From contig JABCPU010000334.1 in assembly GCA_016800925.1 (NCBI GenBank), positions 1 to 64,000 of the forward strand: 64,000 bases of DNA. The letters are read 5' to 3'. This DNA comes from Suillus spraguei (lineage: Eukaryota; Basidiomycota; Agaricomycetes; Boletales; Suillaceae). Positions 58,409-64,000 of the stretch are shown here, in pieces (within the stretch, counting starts at the first letter, position 1; each line of letters opens with the position of its first letter). The notes under the pieces were generated by a model. That model made no database searches, was not told where the DNA came from, and was given only the letters and a program-made list of their open reading frames with translations. Both the position numbers and the translations under genes were made by a program.

Positions 58409-58489
58409 TCTGTGAAGTTCAACGTATCTAGGGATTGAGCGCTGAACACGCCATATCTGTGGCACTGTCGTTTAAAGAGCATAATTATA

Positions 58490-58740
58490 CCTTATTAATT
58501 CTGTCATGTGATTGATGAAACTTAACATTCAAATTTAACGCATTGACCGCCGGGTATCCATTTATCACAGACGAGGTTGTTCAGGATTGCGAAAGTCATA
58601 GTAGGTCACAGTCTCAGTATCAGGCGAAGTTTTGATGCTCGCAAAAGTCGGAGTTAACCACACCCACGGCGGTTCACGATGCGGGGTTCAAATTTCGCTC
58701 ATGGTATGATGATGCACGTGCATGATAATGTTAAGCAGGG
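58490..58740. repeat. Dispersed 250 bp repeat, copy 1
   Basis: It matches 61845-62100 in the same orientation: GTGTGATTGATGAAACT.AAC, GGGTATCCAT, TTCAGGATTGCGAA and the stretch CTCAGTATCAGGCGAAGTTT are shared, as is GGTTCAAA.TTCGCTCATG. No coding frame in either copy. Confidence 0.8.
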
Positions 58741-59664
58741 TAAGTAATTGATTCACACAAATTGGACTTGGTTGCAACCTTTGACTCTTGTGACTCCAAC
58801 AGTGGTTTGCTCGAACCCAGCTTGCTATCACATCAAAAGACTTGACGAGGATATCGGTGCAAGTTCCCCATGAAGGGACTTGTGCAAAACCGTCGATAAC
58901 CTGCTTTGCGACTTGAGCATGATAGCGTGCTGCCCAAGCGCTTCTGTCGAGGCCTTAGGCCTGCATCAAGTTTACAACTTAGAGTCAATTATGAATTGAA
59001 ATAATCGAAGCATACTGGATCCTGCCCTTGTCATTCCTCTTGACATCCGATGGGTGATACTTAATTCAGGATAGGAAAATGGATTTAGAGTCGAAGAAGA
59101 GCTATTTGACTGGCTAGCGCTGTCCCTTCCGATGAAGACGCTCGATGGGAAACACTCAAGCTCGGGAAAGATGAGTTTGAGGTCAATGACGCAGCTCACA
59201 TCGACCATACAAACGAACTTGAAATTTTGAAACTTGATTCGATACGGAACGGGCCAGCGCGATGTCACAAGCGTTCGACTTCTTGTAAGGCCAATTTCAC
59301 CGTGACTTATGGGGTGATTCACAGAGGCTCGGGCATTGTATTGTATATAGAAGGAAGACGAATTGATTGAGGGTGCTTTGACTAAGTCTGGACCTCCGCC
59401 AACCTGGGTTCCATAGGCATTACCAGGAGTCCTGACAACACCCATTCCAGATAAGAATCTACAAGGTATATATAAAGCAGAACGAACATGCAACAGAGAG
59501 TTGCTCGCTCTGAAGGAGCCGACGTGAGAGTCAGTTGAAAAGATCATGTACATGGATAATGGAATCAATGATGTTGTGATGCGGCACGCAGTGTCACGAG
59601 GCGTCAAGCCTTATTGTATGATAATCATGAGAGAGGGGGACGTCTCGCCAGTTAATATTCGCAT
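58741..59664. other. Intergenic, no gene accepted
   Basis: A 211-codon minus frame (58972-59607) lacks any recognisable motif and has a Ser-rich, low-information composition. I see no splice-supported gene. Confidence 0.35.
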
Positions 59665-60767
59665 TTAGTGTGCACCGACGAGTCTCCGCTTGTGCCTCCG
59701 CTTGTTCCTGCTGTCTCGTGTGACAACATCCTCATTAGGGGAACGGCATGCACTGCCCTGTCGCCGTTGGACTTGGGTGGATGACGCAATAATAGTAGAA
59801 GAAGAGCCGTTGGCGAAGGTTGATGTAGTCACTGCTGAGGAACACGATGCCGCGCCGGTGTTCACGAAGCTTGCGACAGGAGGGCCCGGGAACGTGTACC
59901 GAATGGGCGGGTTGAAGATCTGTGCGGCGATCAGTGATATGGATATGTTCGAACAAAAATCAAGCGAGAAAATGGCTCACGTTTGGCGTTAGGATACCAG
60001 GATCGTCATCAGAGTAACCACCAGGGAATGTGCACTCCTCACTCGACGTCGGGCCCTGAGTCTGGGAACCGCCAATTTGAAGTTGAATGCACGAAGGGTA
60101 AAACTGAGCGCTTCCTGGTATCATCCCATTTTGGAGGGAGATAATCTCCGAGCGAAGCAGGTAATTTCCTGGTGCGAGAGTGTTCGGGATCGTCACATTT
60201 GCGGGAGCTCGAGACACTGCGGGACACATGAACGCAAGTATAGCAAAGTATGCACAGTACTAACTCCAGTTTGCTTGATACCAAATACTACTATCCGCCT
60301 CGAGACCAAGTTCGGAGATCTTGAACCACTCGGCATTCGTCGAGTTGTATGTTAAGCAAGAACCATCGCACTTGGCCATGTAGTGCATTAGCGGGCCTAC
60401 GTTACGCGGCCACTGCAAACTAATAGTCACTTGTCAATCTATGGCATTGTATGAAGTCACATACGTTATATGAGCCGTCTGTTGAGCCGACCCATAAAAT
60501 CTTAAGCTGGGAACCAGGGTTCGCATTTCCGACCAGAGAAGCAAACTGAGCGTCTGGCCCACAGTTAAGGAACGAATTGTTAGCACCCTCGACGGGACTG
60601 TTCGTGTTGACGAGACGAATGATAGAAGGGGTAGGAGTTACCACATTCAAGTTATTGCCCATGTAGACGATGCCATCGATCGTCACCTGCTGTACAAAAC
60701 CATGAGCAGAGACGAGAGTTGGGATGGCGAGGGCAGGGAGGAATTGGGCAAGTCTTCGAAACATCAT
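59665..60767 (-). CDS. AA9 family protein (LPMO fold) with altered copper site
   Basis: Secreted AA9 (formerly GH61) protein. Signal peptide MMFRRLAQFLPALAIPTLVSA is followed by the mature N-terminal His of HGFVQQVTIDG, the first copper ligand. Then IIRLVNTNSPVEGANNSFLN, an intron after DGSYN, WPRNVGPLMHYMAKCDGSC, WFKISELGLEAD, LAPGNYLLRSEIISLQNG, GSAQFYPSCIQLQIGG with the axial Tyr, and IFNPPIRYTFPGPPVASF before a Ser-rich, basic tail ending at 59665. All four exon joins are in frame. Relatives normally have His where this protein has Arg (WPR-N-x-GP) and RHEIIALH where it has RSEIISLQ. It therefore probably does not bind copper or oxidise polysaccharide in the usual way. Confidence 0.85.
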
Positions 60768-62123
60768 GGATGAACAATGTCAGGAAAAGAGAAGAGATGC
60801 GAGGAAGGACGGAAGGAAAGGATAAATGTTCACCATAAACAAACTTGCCCAGAGAGAGCTCAACGTTTAAATAAGGAGTTCCCTGACTGTTGTGCATAGA
60901 CAATAGAGCTTTCTATATCACAGACCACCTGCGAAGGACCATAAGAGGACGCATTTCAACAGTCTTTTTTATAGCGCTGTTCCATGGGCTGAATCAGAAC
61001 AACGGACAAAACGTAAGGCAGCTCATTTCATTGTATGATTCTCAATTGATTGAATGCTTACCGCTTATACGTGTTCCTCGCTTCCACCTTATCAATCAAA
61101 GCTGGAGGACGAGCAAGTTACGCGAGTTCCATTTTTTTCAAGTCACCGGATCAAGTCGGGCTTCTCAACATCCTGCCGGCGGCTTTATCTGTGGCGTTGA
61201 GAAAAGTTAAAGCCCACCTACCGTGCGGTATCACTTGAGCAAGTTTTGCCAGATAAAAATAGGCAAAAAAAATAAGCCACGAAGCAAATCCACAGGGAGA
61301 CGTGCACAGAGGAAATTCAACACCCAATTACCTGTTGCGCCTGATGTTGTCAGCACAGTTCTCCATGATTGACAAGGCTGGCCTCGAGTCTAGGGCAACT
61401 TGTTAAAACAACAAAATTCCTTGTCGATGTAGGCAGCTTGGAATCTCGTGACGCGTCTCTAGCTGATTGTCTCCTTGAGCTGATTCAATGCGCTCAAATG
61501 ACAGTCAAACTCGAGGTGGACGCAGGTGGATATTGGTTTCTGGAGACATGCGAAGTCAGTTTTCAACCATTGTTTTTAATCAACACAGAACTCCACTCAC
61601 TGAGTCTCGCTCGCTTTGTTCCTCCATCCTATGTGCCGCAAACTCGCCATCACACAAGCTGCATCAGGTCGCTCGTTCCTTTGATTTCATGGCGCATGTT
61701 GCTCTTGGCATCGCACACTAACGATGAAAGGAGGGCATACGTGGCACTTGGTGCTCAGAACCATGGTTGGTTCTCGTTCTCCGTGGTTCGGTCCATGGTT
61801 CTCACACCAGCCAGCCAGAACGCTGCGGTAATCGCGACATTGTACTACACCTTATTACATAAGTCGGTCGTGTGATTGATGAAACTCAACGTTGGAAATT
61901 CAAACTTTATTTTACCCAGTGACCGGTAACCGGGTACCGGGTATCCATTGATCTTTATTCAGGATTGCGAAGCCGTACTGGGTCACCGTCTCAGTATCAG
62001 GCGAAGTTTTGGTGCTTGCAAAAGCCAGGGAGCAAGACGCACAGCCACGCGGTTCACGAGCGGGTTCAAACTTCGCTCATGATGCATGTGCATGATAGCC
62101 CAAGCCGTGACTTGTTGATCACC
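60768..62123. other. Intergenic, repeat-bearing
   Basis: It includes the AA9 promoter (60768-61000) and the dispersed repeat copy at 61845-62100. A plus frame at 61369-61875 shows no domain. Confidence 0.35.
61845..62100. repeat. Dispersed 250 bp repeat, copy 2
   Basis: Partner of 58490-58740, with extra CCGGTAACCGGGTACCGGGTA near 61922-61941. The two copies flank the AA9 gene. Confidence 0.8.
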
Positions 62124-62559
62124 ATGATGCCATCTCACACCCTGATTCTCCCTCTGGAAGCATCATCGGACAATGCACAATATCGCGAGGTCAAACTGCT
62201 GAGTGATTGTCAAGTACCAGTGCGTACTTGCCATTATTTGTGTTTCTCCCTTCTGTTGATGCATCTGTTAAACTCAGAAGTGGGTTCCGGACGACAGTGA
62301 CCGATATTCGAAGTACTGGTCGTTCGAAGAGGTGCCCGACCCGGAGATAGCTGTTTCGGAATACAAGGAGACCTATTGTATTTGTATATTGAAGTCCCTT
62401 GTGCTCTATTTCGGGACTGCTTTTTTGCCGGTCCTCAAACCGCGCTCAGCAGCTCGTGAAAACCTGTTAGCAGGCAGTGGGCGAGTTGTATCATCTCGGC
62501 ACGTGACACAGCCTGCTTCCGTCATACTTATCGTTGGTTCACTGCTTTTTGTCTTTTAA
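62124..62559 (+). CDS. Small hypothetical protein
   Basis: Good start context ACCATGATG (MMPSHTLILPLEASSDNAQY). A GT-AG intron (about 62219-62278) joins QVP to KWVPDDSDRYSKYWSFEEVP, DPEIAVSEYKETY and a hydrophobic end (SVILIVGSLLFVF, stop at 62557-62559). Coding-like composition, and the hydrophobic C-terminus suggests a membrane anchor. Not recognised. It could be the 5' part of a larger gene continuing to 62945. Confidence 0.35.
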
Positions 62560-62623
62560 TTGTGTTTTTGTTGCAGATATAATCGAATCAAATATGTTTT
62601 CTGTCGCCGCGGATTGACAGCAG

Positions 62624-62945
62624 ATGGACACAAAGGATAGTCAGGGAACTTTTGACTATCTGAGGATCAATGCAAAGCTGCAGGGCTCCATTTCCCAATC
62701 AGCCATTGCAGTCGTGCTTGTGGTTGTACGTCATCCAATTTGTAGGTTGACTTAACTGACCCACGAGTGCTTAAGTATCCATGTTGGGTCTAGTGTCCCT
62801 AAGCAAACCTTAGGCGGATGAAGATAGTCGCTCTTTCCCTATCGAGGGTTTTGTAATAGGCACGGTGCTCTTGTTATGCTTTTGCTTGTTTTTTGCTGGC
62901 TCACGGATTATGGACCTCGAAGTACTCGAAGAAAGGTTTCATTGA
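62624..62945 (+). CDS. Small putative membrane protein
   Basis: ATG at 62624 opens MDTKDSQGTFDYLRINAKLQ and ends with SAIAVVLVV. A GTACGT...CTTAG intron (to 62813) leads into ADEDSRSFPIEGFVIGTVLL, a clear transmembrane helix (LLLCFCLFFAG), and a stop at 62943-62945. About 77 residues. Not recognised; a real gene is plausible but unproven. Confidence 0.3.
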
Positions 62946-63385
62946 ATCTTTCTTATTTAACATCAATTAACCTTGACGTACTGGGGGACGGGACAAGCAC
63001 CACCAGTTTGGTCAGGATGTCAAAGAACCTTCTCGCTCTGCCCGAGCTCGGTTCCGATCTATAGGGCAAACAAAAATTTACCTCAAGTTTTAATTTCAGA
63101 TATAATTCAAGAGAGTTACCGTGAACTTCCTTGTGATCACGTAAAGTACAAATGCCTCGCAGGCTGTGGCTTAGCGAGCTTAGCATCGTTCACGTTGTGA
63201 GCACAGCTGTCATTAAGCCTGATCCGACTTCCACATCCCTTTTCGCCATTATGAATATATGTTTATAAGCAGTGAGTTTTCACTGGTCTGACTCCCTACA
63301 TAAGTTTTTCTTTTCCTCAGGATCAGCGGTACCACTTGCACTTCTATTCACAGCGCAACTGTTTGGTCTACGAGTCACGCTGACA

Positions 63386-64000
63386 ATGTCGGTCCCAGTG
63401 AATGCTGAAATCATCAGTGAGGCACTGGAATCGTAAGTGCCATGTCCTATCCCATGCTATGTCCCTCGTTTCCTAAACCTTTCTACCAGTTCTCAAGCTG
63501 TTGTGGGTTATTTTAAGTATACAATACAATGCTGCAGGTTGAGGAGACATCTAAAGGCTGTTGGCGCCCTTGGTTTCACAATCCTAGTATGGGATCATGC
63601 GATCACTTTTGCGGACGAGGTCTGTCTTCGCTATTTTGTTGGCACATTGGCTGACCCACCACAGGTGGAGATCATATGGGGTCGTCCAAAGAAACTCTGT
63701 AAGCTTGTCTATATATATTCTTGCTTTGTGGTGACGTCAAATTTCAGTAACGTTCTTATTCTTACTTGTACGTTGGTGGCCAGGAACTGATGCTTCCTGC
63801 CTGACTTGAGTGTAGAATCGGTACCTCACACCCATTGGTTTCATCGTGAACCTTGTTGGTAAGTCCGAACACCTGTCGTATCGAACAGTCAGTGACAATT
63901 CAATTATCATGAAGCACATAGCCTGCCTTCTTGGTCGTTTATAGTCGGTGTTTTCTGTCTTTCTCCGATGAAGACAATCTAACGCGAAATGTAGAAGTAA
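63386..64000 (+). CDS. DUF6533 membrane protein, partial at right edge
   Basis: ATG at 63386 (MSVPVNAEIISEALES). An intron after 63432 leads to SQAVVGYFK, VGALGFTILVWDHAITFADE, an intron, VEIIWGRPKKL, a short exon LTFLFLL, an intron and NRYLTPIGFIVNLVG, where the visible gene ends near 63857 with a donor. This is the full DUF6533 domain with intact frame, and it is the best-preserved of the three copies in the window. The rest lies beyond the edge. Confidence 0.75.

Noticed and set aside
58680..58715. tRNA-like GGTTCAAATTTC T-loop motif (also near 62065)
   Set aside because: No matching anticodon arm or acceptor stem; it belongs to the 250 bp repeat. No convincing tRNA or rRNA was found in the window.
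58972..59607. 211-codon minus frame
   Set aside because: No motif, low-information Ser-rich composition, and no promoter or splice support.
61369..61875. 168-codon plus frame
   Set aside because: No recognisable domain, start context or introns. It reads into the dispersed repeat.

Overview
This 64 kb window is nuclear DNA of a filamentous basidiomycete, most likely an Agaricomycete. The genes are split by many short (about 45-75 bp) GT-AG introns. Several families typical of mushroom-forming fungi are present: DUF6533 membrane proteins, an AA9 polysaccharide monooxygenase, NB-ARC/TPR NLR-like proteins and KDZ transposons. Two universal eukaryotic genes anchor the assignment: the mitochondrial ATP synthase beta subunit (29.7-31.6 kb) and the DNA polymerase epsilon catalytic subunit (41.7-48.9 kb). 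An ASE1/PRC1/MAP65 spindle gene (26.7-29.3 kb) lies beside the ATP synthase gene.

Layout. 0-7.5 kb: a decayed copy of an NLR gene start, an ASE1 fragment and a dead calmodulin copy, then a long NB-ARC/TPR NLR gene (4354-7503, minus). 7.6-20.3 kb: a complete 12.7 kb KDZ-type DNA transposon with an 8 bp target duplication, imperfect 87-88 bp inverted ends, a CxC/KDZ transposase fused to an Ulp1-like protease, and three accessory genes. The decayed copy at 1-2500 is an empty-site version of the same locus and fixes both ends of the element. 20.3-24.4 kb: the other half of the split duplicated segment (third NLR start, ASE1 fragment), then a DUF6533 gene. 24.6-36.4 kb: a conserved fungal gene of unknown function, ASE1, ATP2, a second DUF6533 gene and a multi-pass membrane protein. 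36.4-41.6 kb: sparse DNA, a broken aspartic protease gene and a 273 bp MITE in its intron. 41.7-48.9 kb: POL2. 49.1-55.0 kb: a tyrosine-recombinase retrotransposon (DIRS/Ngaro/PAT group) with split direct repeats, itself carrying a second 273 bp MITE. 55.9-64 kb: a DUF4238 gene, an AA9 gene lacking expected copper-site histidines, two small uncertain genes and the start of a third DUF6533 gene.

Two themes dominate. First, mobile DNA can be dated and delimited because pre-insertion copies of each site lie in the same window (KDZ versus 1297-1304; MITE versus 49511-49513). Second, single-base frame breaks recur in otherwise good genes, including two of opposite sign in POL2. Part of the apparent pseudogenisation may therefore be sequence error or an allele effect, and calls that rest on one indel are marked accordingly.
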